From positions 18,689,501-18,753,500 of the forward strand of contig NC_090291.1 in NCBI RefSeq assembly GCF_037392515.1: a DNA stretch of 64,000 nt, written 5' to 3'. Each line of letters opens with the position of its first letter. Position 1 is the first letter of the stretch. This DNA is from Haliotis asinina (Eukaryota > Mollusca > Gastropoda > Lepetellida > Haliotidae). The position numbers and the translations under genes were made by a program. Below, one piece after another: positions 24,517 to 45,940 of this stretch. A model generated the notes under the pieces. The model saw nothing but the letters and a program-made list of their open reading frames with translations. It searched no databases and was not told the DNA's origin.

Positions 24517-24676
24517 GTGAGTGAGTTTAGTTTTACGCCATTCACAGCAATAGTCCAGCAATATCACGATGGGAAACACCAGAAATGGACTTCACACGTT
24601 GTACCCATGTTGGGAATCGAACCCGGGTCATCGGCGTGACGAGCGAACGCTTTAACCACTAGGCTGTCCCACCGCC
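24517..24676 (-). repeat. SINE family A, reverse, nearly complete
   Basis: GTGAGTGAGTTTAGTTTTAC tail, CCAGCAATATCACG, GGGAATCGAACCCGGGTC (B box complement) and CTTTAACCACTAGGCTGTCC head. Confidence 0.85.
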
Positions 24677-25019
24677 AATTATCATTAGTATTAGTCGTAC
24701 TAGTAGTTGTAGGCATAGCAACAGCATCCACAGTATCACAGTAGTACCTTTGACACGTATATTTGTTTAATGCATAGGTCAACGTAAAAATAATATTAAA
24801 GACCGACTCGGCAGCTGCGCGATATTCTCCAGCAAGGGGTCCACAGACATGATGGGGAAATTGATGCAGACACCAGATGTTGAAAGCAATCATTTCCCAT
24901 TTGAATGTTTGGAGATATAAATTAGGTGCGCCATCCAGTGCTCCTGCGAGTGTTGTTATTACTGAATGTTTTAACAACAGGGGAGGGAGAAGGGACCATA
25001 TCATATTAACATATGCATT

Positions 25020-25137
25020 CACACGTTTCCAGCCATGTAGCGATCCCTAGAGCGGCATTGTTTGTTAACTAGGAGTGTCGTGTCTACCAGGAGATAAAGA
25101 TGCACACATCAACAACCGATCACAAGGTGAACTTCAG
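25020..25137 (+). promoter_or_regulatory. ADGF: Probable 5' non-coding exon/promoter of ADGF copy 1
   Basis: The first coding exon begins at a splice acceptor (TTTATATTTCAG, ending 28094), so an upstream exon must exist. A good donor (TTCAG|GTAGGT) is at 25138. Downstream sequence (25165-25340) is recognisably similar to sequence after the donor at 45941 in front of copy 2, including AATCCCGTGATTGA and TCTGGAGAC. Upstream, both loci share ACTCGGCAGCTGC (24811 and 45488 areas). The exon start is unknown. Confidence 0.45.
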
Positions 25138-25524
25138 GTAGGTTTATTTGCACTACCCCAAAATATCATATATCCTCGTGCTGTTTGTTGTTCATCGCCT
25201 GTGATGCTATGTGATGATAGAGTAATGATGTGACAATCCCGTGATTGAAATTGTGAAAGCCGTTCCTAGGACAACAAATGTGTTTGGTGATATCTGATAT
25301 GTCTGGAGACCAATCGCTTTTGGAATTTCCACTCCGTCCTATGTATGGGTGTCGAGTAATCAAGTCGATATAACCTGGCGTTGATTCCTCGCGAGACAAT
25401 GCCAAGAAAGTGCTACATGGATCCGAACCTACCATAAAACAACGTTAACATGTCAAACACAAATTATGATGCTTTTATCGTTCACACAAGTGCACATTTC
25501 CGACCGTTTTAACAGCTGATCATC

Positions 25525-25640
25525 CCGTGAAGAGTTGGGTTTGAATTTCAATAACCCATGCTTGATTTTAGACGCGTCTTATGGGACTGGGTGGTCAGGC
25601 TGGCTATGACTCGAAGTATTTAAGAAAATCCACACGTTAT
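25525..25640 (+). repeat. SINE-like family B fragment
   Basis: CCCGTGAAGAG, CAATAACCCATGCTTG, GTCTTATGGGACTGGGTGG and TCAGGCTGGCT; 5' half only. In the non-coding first intron of ADGF copy 1. Confidence 0.6.
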
Positions 25641-25764
25641 TGACACGCATGACACAGAGATGACTGTGAACATTGGTACTACAAAATAACATTAAGCACA
25701 CGGTTATTAGTTAACTTATGAGGTAGCACATGGTCACAGGTAATCGTCAAAGGATCGTCCATGT

Positions 25765-26345
25765 CTTGCAACACAAACGACCGTGATGCCTGAGACCCGA
25801 TTCATCTAGTAAGATGCAATGGCGTATGATACATGAAAAAGACATGTGCCAACAATGGAGAGTGGGAGTCAGACTTTTTACCAGTACCATCATAGAGAAC
25901 CTGCGGGCTGCTGGCCAGAAAAAGCTTCGTCGGAAATGTCTGGCGAGGTGGATCCACCTGGAAAGCTCACATGGCATATGCCATTTGACCAGATGCAAGC
26001 CCCTGTCTTTGGAGATTTTGCAAAGAGGCATATCACTAGGACGAGTATCGATGCATCTGAACCCTTTGGTAGAGGCTGAGCGATGGTGTGGGGTTGCATT
26101 TCGTGTGGCTGTGAAGTTGGAAATTAGGCAGTAACTGGAAAACTCAGTGGTCAAAAGTTCTGGATACCACCACCATGCCACATTTGGATAATCACATCCT
26201 TCACACAATCTCGTCCGATATGCATTGATGACAACGTTAAATTTCATCTTCCTGGAGCTGCCATCATCCATTTGCAGAACAGCGCCATCGAAACATTACC
26301 AACAAGAAGGACGGTGAAGTTGAAATCACTGGAACGTCACTGGGA
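25765..26345 (+). mobile_element. Tc1/mariner transposase relic (middle part)
   Basis: Frame-broken but readable pieces: a TIIENLRAAG helix-turn-helix end, a block read as VMVWGCISCG, then TGKLSGQKFW and a degraded second catalytic block (DDN..., AAIIHLQNSAIETLP). Several frameshifts and stops. The long minus-strand frame over this segment is its antisense. Confidence 0.75.
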
Positions 26346-26399
26346 CGTCAAGGCATATTGCATTTAAAGAGTCATTATTTTGTACATTGATTTGTCATC

Positions 26400-27775
26400 A
26401 TGTATATGTTTCGTAACAATGTGTTATAAAACTGTGTCTCAAAGACATTCCCATTTTTTATGTGCATATTATTTATTGCAACCAAACTAGAACGTTTGGA
26501 GCCTTTAACCTTGAAATTCAGTTTGGATATTCTGAATGGCAGTACTGGAGAAAATGGCATTGCTTGGGGACGCGTACTTTTTCTTACCTTAGTTATAGAA
26601 GATTTGATACTATGATATCTAGGAATACTTGATATGTCTTTTGTAGCTCTTCATAAGTATAGAAGTCTTTGTAACAAGGTTCATCAGATCATAGATAAAG
26701 TGTATTCCTGCATTGTACCAATTTTTCATAAAAATTGTCTCATAACCTATATTAAACGTATAATTAAACCAAATGCTTTGGCTTAATATATCATTTGAAT
26801 TTTGTGTCTTGTATTGATTTTGTAAATATGATCCCAATGCAGAGATGACATCTGTCCAAAAAAGATTTATGTAATATTTTATGTGCTTTTCCATATATTC
26901 AGGATCAGCTAACCAAAGTCTTACATAGTTAGGCATACAATTTCCAACTAGTGCTTTCACTTTGCAGCTACTGGAATATAATATATTTATCGATGATAAG
27001 CATATATAAAGTTCTTAAGGATTGGGACACTAATTCCTCCGTACTCAGGTGGCATAGCAAAAGATTTCTCCTAATTTATTCAGTTTGTTTTTCCATACAA
27101 ACAAATTTGAAACAGGCTTTAAATTTAGTGATGATTTCATCTGGGGGTGATTGATTTGAAGAAAATAAATGGTTTAATTTTGATAGTGATAGTGACTTCA
27201 AAATAACATTTCTACCGATAGGTGTATGTGTTCTTATTGACCATAACTTCACTGCATTCTCTATCTTTATAAATTTACTTTCATAAGTCAGTTTCACCTT
27301 TAATCAAGGTGAACATCAAACATGATTCCCAGTAGTTTAAATCTACTTTGAGTTCCAGTCTTTACAAAGTTTATATCTTCATCTTTTCTTGGAACCTATC
27401 CAGATCAATCTTGTCTTGTCTGCATTAATTTGCAAGCCAGAAAAACTTGCTAAGAAAGTTACAGTATTCAGCAAGGCATACAGACTACTCTGAGTGCCAT
27501 CTAAAGGTAGGAAAGTATCATCAGCAAATTGTGGTGCAAGAGCATACTCAATATTTCCTTTTTAATGCCTTTTTATATTTTTATTATTTCTGATAAGCAT
27601 AACCAAACTTTAAAAAAATCTGATATGCTGATACCGGGTTTCCTTGACGACAATCCCTGGCTATAGGAAAAGAGGTGCTCGCAAATCCATTTACAAGTGC
27701 ACTGGATTTCATGTCGTTGAAAAAGGTTCTAATCCACTTCTGAACGTCACTTGGACTTGCCAACTCCGAGCTGGA
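26400..27775 (-). mobile_element. 5'-truncated LINE (non-LTR) reverse transcriptase relic
   Basis: On the minus strand: RT motifs FFNDMKSSALVNG and CRQGNPVSAY (near 27640-27740), the catalytic box QFADDT (near 27510), then GLQINADKTRLIW, TPIGRNVILKSLSLSKLNHLF (27100-27240) and a C-terminal WFNY...FMKNWYNAGIHFIYDL block (26640-26790). Stops interrupt it; the endonuclease part is absent. Confidence 0.85.
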
Positions 27776-27965
27776 GCTCAACATTTGCAGGAATTAAAGC
27801 AGGGCTTCACGGGGAATAGTAAAGAATTCCGATGCTGAACATATGAGTTTGACTGCCAGTATCACACGGGAAGATGTTACGTGTGCAAGGGGTGGCTCCA
27901 CAAAGTCATCATGTGGTCGACACTGCTTGTTCACGCAATCAGTGCAAATCATTCTTTGAGAACTG
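27776..27965 (+). mobile_element. Tc1/mariner transposase C-terminal relic
   Basis: Reads as HLQELKQGF..., then TASITREDVTCARGGSTKS, the usual C-terminus (...RGGHT) of Tc1-like transposases. With 25765-26345 it flanks the LINE, so the LINE probably inserted into one Tc1 copy. Confidence 0.65.
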
Positions 27966-28108
27966 TATGACAATGAGTTTGGCATAGTCATGGTGACCAT
28001 AAACCGATGCCAAATTTCAAATTCAACCTTGTTTTTATTTAAGCTGTTGCTACACCGCGTCTCCTGTAAGTTATTCATTCCTTTTATATTTCAGTTGAAG
28101 GCGTCACG

Positions 28109-38086
<9,978 letters not shown>

Positions 38087-38189
38087 CATGAGTGCATCAG
38101 TGCCATCACATGTCGGGGCATAGGATGTTGGTTGTCGTTCCTTGTGTCATGTCATAATGTGTCATTGTGTCGTTGCGGTTAACAATTGC

Positions 38190-38370
38190 CGTGACAAAAG
38201 GTGTAAGAAATCCCCTCAGAACCAGCAAATAAAACACTGACAAGTCTAAGATTTTCAATAATTTTGTATTGAGGTAAACAAAGGCAAAAATATGAAAAAT
38301 TCACAATTGAGGTTGCATGTACAATACAACTGAGTCAAATCTCGGTAATGAGTCACAGATATAATGTCAA
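38190..38370 (+). repeat. Dispersed repeat C, copy 1
   Basis: Matches 41465-41655: GTGACAAAAGGTGTAAGAA, CAGAACCAGCAAAT, ACAAGTCTAA, GAGTCAAATC and GAGTCACAGATAT. The identity of the element was not recognised. Confidence 0.65.
38228..38233 (+). promoter_or_regulatory. ADGF: Candidate poly(A) signal of ADGF copy 1
   Basis: AATAAA lies 142 nt after the stop codon. It falls at the edge of a dispersed repeat (38190-38370), so the signal may have been supplied by that repeat. Confidence 0.4.
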
Positions 38371-38392
38371 GTCACCGAGGTCTTGATGTGAG

Positions 38393-38559
38393 AAGGGCGG
38401 TGGGGTAGCCTAGTGCTTAAAGCGTTCGCTCGTCACGCCGAAGACCCGGGTTCGATTCCCCAAATGGGTACAATGTGTGAGGCCCATTTTCTGGTGTCCC
38501 CCGCCGTGATATCGCTGGAATATTGCTAAAAGTGGCGTAAAACCAAACTCACTCATTCA
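38393..38559 (+). repeat. Full-length SINE family A with 11-bp target duplication
   Basis: GGCGGTGGGGTAGCCTAGTG head, B box GGGTTCGATTCCCC, CCCATTTTCTGGTGTC, GATATCGCTGGAATATTGC and the AAAACCAAACTCACTC tail. Flanked by CTTGATGTGAG at 38382-38392 and 38560-38570. It is inserted in repeat C sequence. Confidence 0.92.
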
Positions 38560-38999
38560 CTTGATGTGAGCGTGAGAAACAATTATGCAGAATGTAACAC
38601 AGCGAGCGGTCAGGTAGTGGTTATGTAGGTCAAAAGCTGACGAAGATTGCTGATGTTACTCCAGCAAAATCTGTGTTTCCGTATCGGCAACACGGCAGCT
38701 AGCCTTATTTATATATACAATATATCAATTCCCGAAACGTACGACCATCGCCATCAACGTGGAATCTTCAAGCAGTTTCCCGGAAGTACGCACAAATAAC
38801 AAAAACATAAACGCAAGAGGAGGTAACCCTAAAGCACTTCCTGAAAGCCTGCTACCAAAATACTGAAAGTAGTGAACATTTATGATACGCATTTTGACCC
38901 ATGATATTTATCATTCAAGACACTAAACGTTGTCACCCAATAATAATTATTACTTAATTGATAATACAATTTACAGAAAATACACTCTCGTAACAGTGT

Positions 39000-39535
39000 C
39001 ATGTCACAGAGGTCCCAAGTGTCATATCACAGTTTTTCCAACTGTCATGTCACAGTTTTCCCAAGTGTTATATCATAGTGTCCCCAAATGTCCTGTCACA
39101 GTGTCCCAAAGTACCATGTCACAGTGTCCCCAAATGTCCTGTTACAGTGTTCCCAAGTATCATGTCACTGTGTTCCCAAATGTCGTGTCACAGTGTCATA
39201 TCACAGTGTCCCCAAGTACCACGTTACAGTGTTCCCAAGTGTCATGTCACAGTGTCCCCAAGTACCACGTCACAGTGTTCCCAAGTGTCATCTCACAGTG
39301 TCCTCAAGAACCACGTCACAGTGTTCCCAAGTGTTCTGTCACAGTGTCCTCAAGAACCACGTCACAGTGTTCCCAAGTGTCATGTCACAGTGTCCCCAAG
39401 TACCACATCACAGTGTTCCCAAGTGTCATGTCACAGTGTCCCCAAGTACCACATCACAGTGTTCCCAAGTGTCATGTCACAGTGTCCCCAAGAACCACAT
39501 CACAGTGTTCCCAAGTGTCATGTTATATTGTTACG
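39000..39535 (+). repeat. 23/46-bp minisatellite, all three + frames open
   Basis: Alternating CACAGTGTCCCCAAGTACCA- and CACAGTGTTCCCAAGTGTCA-type 23-mers form a 46-bp period. As 46 is not divisible by three and no stop occurs, the frame rotates and all three forward frames stay open. Not a gene. About 0.9 kb beyond ADGF copy 1. Confidence 0.9.
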
Positions 39536-40175
39536 TGTGTCCTGTAACAGCTGCGGCCATAGCTGGAATATTGCTGAGATAAACAAAATCTTTACTGATG
39601 TGCCGTCATACGTAGACAACCGGTGCGTAGAAAGGAGCAAACAAACAGTCAAACAAAACAATACGATCTGGTTCGTGTAAGTGATAATACAAGTATTTTC
39701 TGCTGGGGTCCAAACCGTTTTCGTTTTTATACAGTTACTTTAATAGTGATAAATTCCATTTGCTCGGTAATTTATCAGTCTTATAGATTGTATCTATGTA
39801 CCTTCAAGTAATTTAATGTGTAATATTGTAAATAGTTATGGATTGGTGAGCATGGATGATGAGAATGGGTTCATTCTCGTGTTAGATTTCATTGTGATCT
39901 TTGAGTACTATTTTCATCTAAATGCATATTGTATGCTTTATCTGTATGAGTATTATCCAGAGTGTAATAATCAGGAGTAATACAAAATGTAGGTTTCGTG
40001 TTATTTTTAGCATATATACGTTGTCTGGATCGTATATATTCCTGATGAATAATGTTCTGTAGATATGAATGATATTCATAACTTAGGCGACAGTTCACGA
40101 ATACTGTTTGTTCTAATGGTCGGTAAGTACTCGGGGACGAAGGTTAATCTCATACCCACAAGGTACGTATACGTA

Positions 40176-40225
40176 CGCGCGCGCGCGCGCACGCACGCAC
40201 ACACACGCACACACACGCACACAAT
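40176..40225. repeat. (GC)n/(AC)n simple repeat
   Basis: Alternating purine-pyrimidine run GTACGCGCGCGCGCGC then ACGCACGCACACAC; potential Z-DNA former. Confidence 0.9.
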
Positions 40226-40357
40226 GTACAGTATGTCTATTTCTCAAGAATGTGTAATCAGCCTAGACATATTTGTATCAGAATGAACAATACTGGTTTC
40301 CGTTCATCCCTGTTGCACACTTACATCCTGTTTGTTTCTCTTCTACGTGCTGGCCCA

Positions 40358-40612
40358 TGAAGATCCGGGGTATAACAGGTCTTCAGCAACCAATGCTTGC
40401 CACAAAAGACGACTAAGCGCCTCGTAAGAGTCGACTAACGCGATCGGGTGATCAGGCTCGCTGACCTGTACATGTCTTTGGCTCCCCATTGCCGCGATGG
40501 ATGCTCATGCTGTTGGTCACTTGATTGTCTGGTCCAGGCCCGATTATTTACAGCACGCCGCCATACTTCTGGAATATTGCTGGGTGTGGCGCAAAACTAA
40601 ACTCACTCATTC
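40358..40612 (+). repeat. SINE-like family B, near full length
   Basis: CCATGAAGATCCGGGGTATA, TCTTCAGCAACCAATGCTTG, ACTAACGCGATCGGGTGATC, CCCGATTATTTACAGCACGC and GGAATATTGCTGGGTGTGGC, ending ACTCACTC. An internal stretch (GACTAAGCGCCTCGTAAGAG) looks partly duplicated. Confidence 0.8.
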
Positions 40613-41128
40613 CTCGAGCTTACATCCTCGACAAACTTGATGCATTTTTTATTCACCCAAGACAAAAAAAATGATTGAAAATTACATGACAGAAAATTAT
40701 GTTTAGACTGATGTTATGACCCAAAAAATTGCTTTGCTAGTTGAGGGCACCTGTTGCAGACGAAGTGCATAATAACCAGAATTTCTACTGCGTTTTATAA
40801 ATTTTGGATTTTGAAATGTCAGGAACATTTGAAGACAAAATAAGAAATGCACGAGTGTGTTTTTCCTGTAGGTTACTGACATACCTTTCTTTACTTTACA
40901 CAGTTGTTAAATATAATTTCAGAATGTCCAGTTAACATAGAAACATTTAGAAGTAAACAAAATACTCGTTCGAATTCAATAACCGTTTACTATTTTTTCC
41001 TCCAATGCTGTTGTTTCATCTTCTAAGCTGATTAAAACCGTTGGATTCTACCGAGTAACTGCGGTAGAAATCCTCTCCCTATTGTGAAAGTGAATTTAAT
41101 TCTTTAGGTAAATTATTAAAAACACCAC

Positions 41129-41204
41129 CTGGTTCGATTGCCCTCATGGGTACAGTTTGTGAAGCTCCTTTCTAAAAGCGACGTAAAACTAAACTAACTC
41201 ACGT
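41129..41204 (+). repeat. SINE family A 3' fragment
   Basis: CTGGTTCGATTGCCCTCATG, ACAGTTTGTGAAGCTCC and AGCGACGTAAAACTAAACTA. Confidence 0.6.
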
Positions 41205-41464
41205 TTATACTGGTAGTTGGTAACACTAGATTTTAATCAAAATATATTCACGAATTTGGTTTTCTTTCATTGTCATACAGACACATGTTAATCTCAGCAT
41301 TTTATATTCATCAAAGTATGCAAACCAAACTCTTTTAATTCAAATACTCTGCTTATGTGACCTAAAAGGACATAAAATATCACAAAGGGTATTCAATGGC
41401 ACGCGTTCCCTTTATGCTCTGGCACAGATATCACGGTTTTGATTAAAATGGCGATACGGTTAAT

Positions 41465-41655
41465 GAAATGCAGTGGCAAAAGGTATAAGAATCCCTTTGG
41501 AACCAGCAAAATATGACACAAACAAGTCTAAAATACAATCATATATTGAGCAAACAATGGGCAGGTTACATTGAATCACAATGCAGATTTCTAAAACAAT
41601 GCAGTTGAGTCACAAGTCTAAAGTAATGGGTCACAAATATCAAACTTTTACTCAC
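41465..41655 (+). repeat. Dispersed repeat C, copy 2
   Basis: Second copy of the element at 38190-38370, in the same orientation and without the nested SINE. The preceding 41340-41460 resembles 24230-24345 (CTCTGGCA.AGATATCA.GGTTTTGATTAA), upstream of ADGF copy 1. Confidence 0.65.
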
Positions 41656-41899
41656 TCGTGGTATGACAGACACACCTGGTGTACTAAATGGAGCTTGTTT
41701 CCAATGAGAGAGTAGTCAGGCGCGAAGTGTCAATCTTGAATCTAGATTATGTTGTTGACAAACCGACGTTGATAGGCAGATAACACCACAACACCACAAT
41801 GTATTAACAAAGATGTTGAAGATGATACACAACCGCTACATGCAACAATGAGGAAATACAAGCTATGTCTGGTACAATATCAATGTGATTATATAATGT

Positions 41900-43218
41900 G
41901 TAGATTATGTCATGGACAATTGCTTGCTCCTCATTTTAAGAGCAAAAAAAGTAAACTTAGCAAGATTATTTATCATAGAAGTATTTTGGGTGATAAATAA
42001 AAGTTTACATTTACTCTGACGGTGAGTTGTAATAATGACTTGGCAGGAAATTTCTTCTAAGGTCATTATAGAATGGACACAGTAGACAGGCATGACATTC
42101 TGTTTCTACATTTGGGTTGATACAAAGTCTTCCACTTTTAGATATGCCTAATTTTCTACCCTGTGATATCATAAGAACAGTACTGGATGTACGAAACTGT
42201 GCAAGGGTAATCCTGTTTCATCAATACTCACAGCATTTAAGTAGTTTTCATATTCACTGGATAACTTAATTGTCTTATAAAAATACAGTGAAGATAGTTT
42301 GGCAAGCGATTCAAACAGAAACCGATTATCAATATCCGTAAACCAAGTTCTGAAGGCAGATGGGAATGACTGAATGCAGGAAACAGATTGCCGGTTCCAA
42401 ATTACACCAAATCAACAGGAACACAAGAGACTTTTGACTTTAAGTGCCCGACAGTCCAGACCCTTTTCTGCTCGGTTGTACTGATATACATAAGTGTAAT
42501 GTAACATACTGTTTTCATTCAGCAACATGAACTTAGAAACGGATTCGGGATTGGGAATTCGAATCCCGAATCTGAAAAAAAAATGTTCATAGATACATAG
42601 ATACATGCACATATACATACATAGATACATAGATGCATAGATACATATATAGATACATATATAGATACATAGATACATACGTAGATACACAGATACATGA
42701 ATGTATTGATACATACATAGATACACAGATACAACATACATACGTACCGACGTACGTGCGTACATACATACATACAAAGATACATAGATGCAAAGATACA
42801 TGCATAGATATACACATACAAATACACATATATAGATACATAGGTACGCATACACGCACGTACGTACATACATACATACATACATACATACATACATACA
42901 TACATACATACATACATACATACATACATACATGCATGCATGCATACATACATACATACATACATACAAACACACACACATACACACAGACACACACACA
43001 TACATACATACATACATACATACATACATACATACATACATACAAACACACACACATACACACAGACATACATACATACATACATACATACATACATACA
43101 TACATACATACATACATACATACACGCATAGATACATACATACATAGATACATGCGTACATAGATACAAAGATACATAGATGCAAAGATACATGCATAGA
43201 TATACAGATACAAATACA

Positions 43219-43262
<44 letters not shown>

Positions 43263-45110
43263 CACATACATACATACATACATACATACGGAATTTGAAT
43301 CCCGAATGTAAACAACAAAATTAGATTCGGGATTTGAATCGAATATGAAAATAAAAACCTCAAAATATACAAATCTCGAATCCCGAATCCCGAATCCGTT
43401 TCTAACTTCATGTTCCTTTTTCATTCTGGGATAATAAACGTAGCCAGTGCTTAGTTATTTTCAGACGTAGGTTTACTTTTAATGCGTATCTTCCCAGTTC
43501 AGCTCTCGCAACTATATTAGGGACAGATCTCCTATATTTTAATATGAGTTTACATAATTTATCAACAAACATTCAGAATATCTTTCGAAGGATGGAATCC
43601 GCATATTTCTGAGCCATATAGTAGTATGGGCAGTACTTTAACATCAAAGATATGAAGTAACATTTTCAGAGGGACATTACTGAAAATTATGTACATTTGA
43701 TTGGACCAAAAGTATTACTTTCCAAGCCTGTTGAGACAGTATCTTTTGAGATTTATGCCATGAACAAGAGCTGGACAGATGTACTCCAAAGTATTTATAA
43801 CTGGGAACGATATCGAAAGGGCTGCCATTAAGACAAAACTTTTCGCATTTTTTAAGCCTAACCGCCTTACGGAAACAATAACTTCACACTTGGATGAATT
43901 TATCTTTTGTTACCACTTATTGCAGTGATCCGCCAGATTATCTAATGGGTTTTTTTGTAGACGGATAACAGTGCTATGAAATAAAATTACATCGTCAGCA
44001 AATAGGAGTATGAACAGATCAAGCAAGTCTAAATTATCACAATACTGCTTATCTGAACTCAAAAAATCTGCTGTATCATGTACAAAGAATGAAAATAAGA
44101 AACGAGATAATTGACACCTCTGACGCACACCGAGGAGGCAGTCAAAGAATGGACTACAACCATTGTTGACCAACACACATGATTTCACATTTTCATACAT
44201 ATTCTTGATAAGTCAAAACATTTTCCACTATACATTATCAACCCAGAGTTTGTAAAGGAGGGATGATCTATGAACAGAATCAAAAGCTGCTTTCAGATCT
44301 ATAAAAGTGTAGTAAAGTCACCTTTATTAAGTGATAAATACTTACTAATGAGGGCGTTAATCACAATAATATTATCAACCATTCGAAAGCCTTTCCTAAA
44401 ACGTGCCTGTTCAGGAATAATACAATTCTGAATATCAGCCTATTTCATCAGTTTGTTACATAAGATTTTAGAAAAAGATTTTACCCGAAATTGAACACTT
44501 TTTAAAGTGTTTTGGCCTAAAATGTGCTGGATTATTACTCGCATCCTGTTTGTGGATAGGAATGATAACTCTACGTGTCCACTGTGAAGGATAAACACCA
44601 GCTGACAAAACCATATTATACAGTACTCTTAACATGTCCAAACATTGCATAGGAGCATGCTTGAAAAATTCCATTGGGACGCCACTGTACCCTGGAGTTT
44701 CTTGTGGAGCTTTACCACAATGCGTACTTGAGATTGCATCTTGAATTTCGAATACAGAGATGTTATGATCAAGGCAATTATCAATATGAATAGTTTCATC
44801 AGTGAGCATGTCAGTTATTCCTGGGACAAAATCATGTACAGAAACACAAAAGTCGAGTTCATTTCGATCATAGTTTGTGCCATTGAACAGTTCTTCGAAG
44901 TGTGCAATCCACGCATGTAGTATGATAGTTCCTAATTGTGATTGTATCTTCGGTCTCAATAAAGACCGGAAAAGTTTACTATTATTTCTCTGGGGCGATT
45001 GTTTCAGCTTATTCATAAACACATTAGCCGAGACAGCCTATTTGCGCAGGCAGAGTTTCTTGTGGTGTTTCTGTGCCGAGATGTAGTTCAGTCGGTACAT
45101 TTTCCTTGCT
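41900..45110 (-). mobile_element. Degenerate LINE (non-LTR retrotransposon), interrupted by a nested element
   Basis: Minus strand, 5' to 3': KLFRSLLRPK (near 44960), RT start WTRRVIIPIHKQDASNNPAHFRP (about 44500-44580), GVRQRCQLSRFLFSFFV and LLFADDVILF (43970-44130), LLYGSEICGFHPSKDI (43600), RELNWEDTH and RLLSQNE (43430-43500). The reading resumes after the insertion 42521-43416 with LNENSMLHYTYVYQYN, then ends ...NTSMINNLAKFTFFALKMRSKQL (41920-42000). Multiple stops; inactive. The 5' part is missing. Confidence 0.85.
42521..43416. mobile_element. 896-bp terminal-inverted-repeat element filled with (CATA)n, 9-bp target duplication
   Basis: The left end 42521-42550 (AGCAACATGAACTTAGAAAC...) and right end 43387-43416 are inverted repeats matching at 28 of 30 positions. 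Exact direct repeats TTTTCATTC flank it (42512-42520, 43417-43425), and the host LINE frame (…QNE | LNENSM…) spans the insertion with only this duplication. Subterminal GAATCCCGAAT motifs repeat several times. About 700 bp of the interior is CATA/CACA/CGCA simple repeat (42585-43287), source of several long false frames on both strands. No transposase: non-autonomous. Confidence 0.88.
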
Positions 45111-45116
45111 ACGTAG

Positions 45117-45387
45117 AGTGAGTGAGTTGGGTTTTACGCCGCACAATATTCCAGCTATATGGCGGTGGTCTGTAAATAATCGAGTCTGGACAAGACAATC
45201 CCCTGATCAACAACATGAGCATCGATCTGGACAGGTGGGAACCGATCACATGTGTCAACCATGTCAGTGAGGAGCCTGGCCACCCGATCCCGTTAGTCGC
45301 CTCTTACGACAAGCGTAGTCGCCTTTTATGACAAGCATGGGAAGCTGAAGGCACATTCTACCCTACACCCTCACGGGTCCGTGCTAC
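45117..45387 (-). repeat. SINE-like family B, full length, reverse
   Basis: GTGAGTGAGTTGGGTTTTAC tail, CCAGCTATATGGCGG, ATGAGCATCGATCTGG, CCCGATCCCGTTAGTCGCCT and ACCCTCACGGGTCC head. Adjacent to the 5' truncation point of the LINE. Confidence 0.85.
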
Positions 45388-45814
45388 CTAGGACTAGTAC
45401 CAGTAGAGGTAGCAGCAGCAGTAGTAAATGAGTATGTTATAAAATACTGAATCGATTATATCTGAATAAATCCAAAAATAATACTCGACTCGGCAGCTGC
45501 ACATTATTATCCGGCAATGAGTTGCAAAAACACCAAACTCATATAGCGTTCTCCAGTGCAACGCCTGCACATTTCTATGCCTAGTGGCCTTCCTTCTATA
45601 CACAATTTACCAATAAGTGATATATTGATTCATAGAATGTAATGTGTATCGCAACTCAACTCAAATGAACATTTGTATCTCACATCAGCTTCTAATGCAT
45701 GATGATTGCAAAGCCATGAAGACCAACAGATGTCCAGGACAATGACCTCCCATTTCCATTGTCAATCGTGTTTTTATTAGGTCAGCCATTGAGAACTCCC
45801 AAGGGTTGTCATTA

Positions 45815-45940
45815 AGTGGGGATATGGATTATTTAAATAAACATCATACGTCGCTAGCCCAGTAGAAGGGAGCAGCATTGTTGCGCCTTCCATGGGATAC
45901 AGACGTAGCCATCAGTAAGAAATCACAAGCAGTACTTCCG
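45815..45940 (+). promoter_or_regulatory. ADGF: Probable promoter and 5' non-coding exon of ADGF copy 2
   Basis: An AT-rich TATA-like stretch (TATTTAAATAA, near 45829) precedes about 100 nt ending in the donor CCG|GTAAGT at 45941. The first coding exon has an acceptor at 48611-48612 (TTTATATTTCAG) identical to copy 1's. Downstream sequence (45985-46200) resembles that after the copy 1 donor. Transcription start is inferred. Confidence 0.45.

Noticed and set aside
24564-25022. 152-codon minus-strand frame
   Set aside because: Its C-terminal part (WDSLVVKAFARHADDPGSIPN) is a translated SINE family A copy; the rest has no recognisable domain.
25747-26271. 174-codon minus-strand frame
   Set aside because: Antisense of a Tc1/mariner relic whose transposase pieces read on the plus strand.
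38930-39680. Three overlapping frames rich in CHSVPK/VTVFPS
   Set aside because: Minisatellite with a 46-bp stop-free unit; all three frames are open, so there is no coding preference.
42412-43424. Long Cys/Tyr-Val-Met-rich minus-strand frames (274-301 codons) and Thr/His-Ile plus-strand frames
   Set aside because: They are translations of (CATA)n/(TATG)n simple repeats in all frames on both strands; the ends of two of them are LINE relic.
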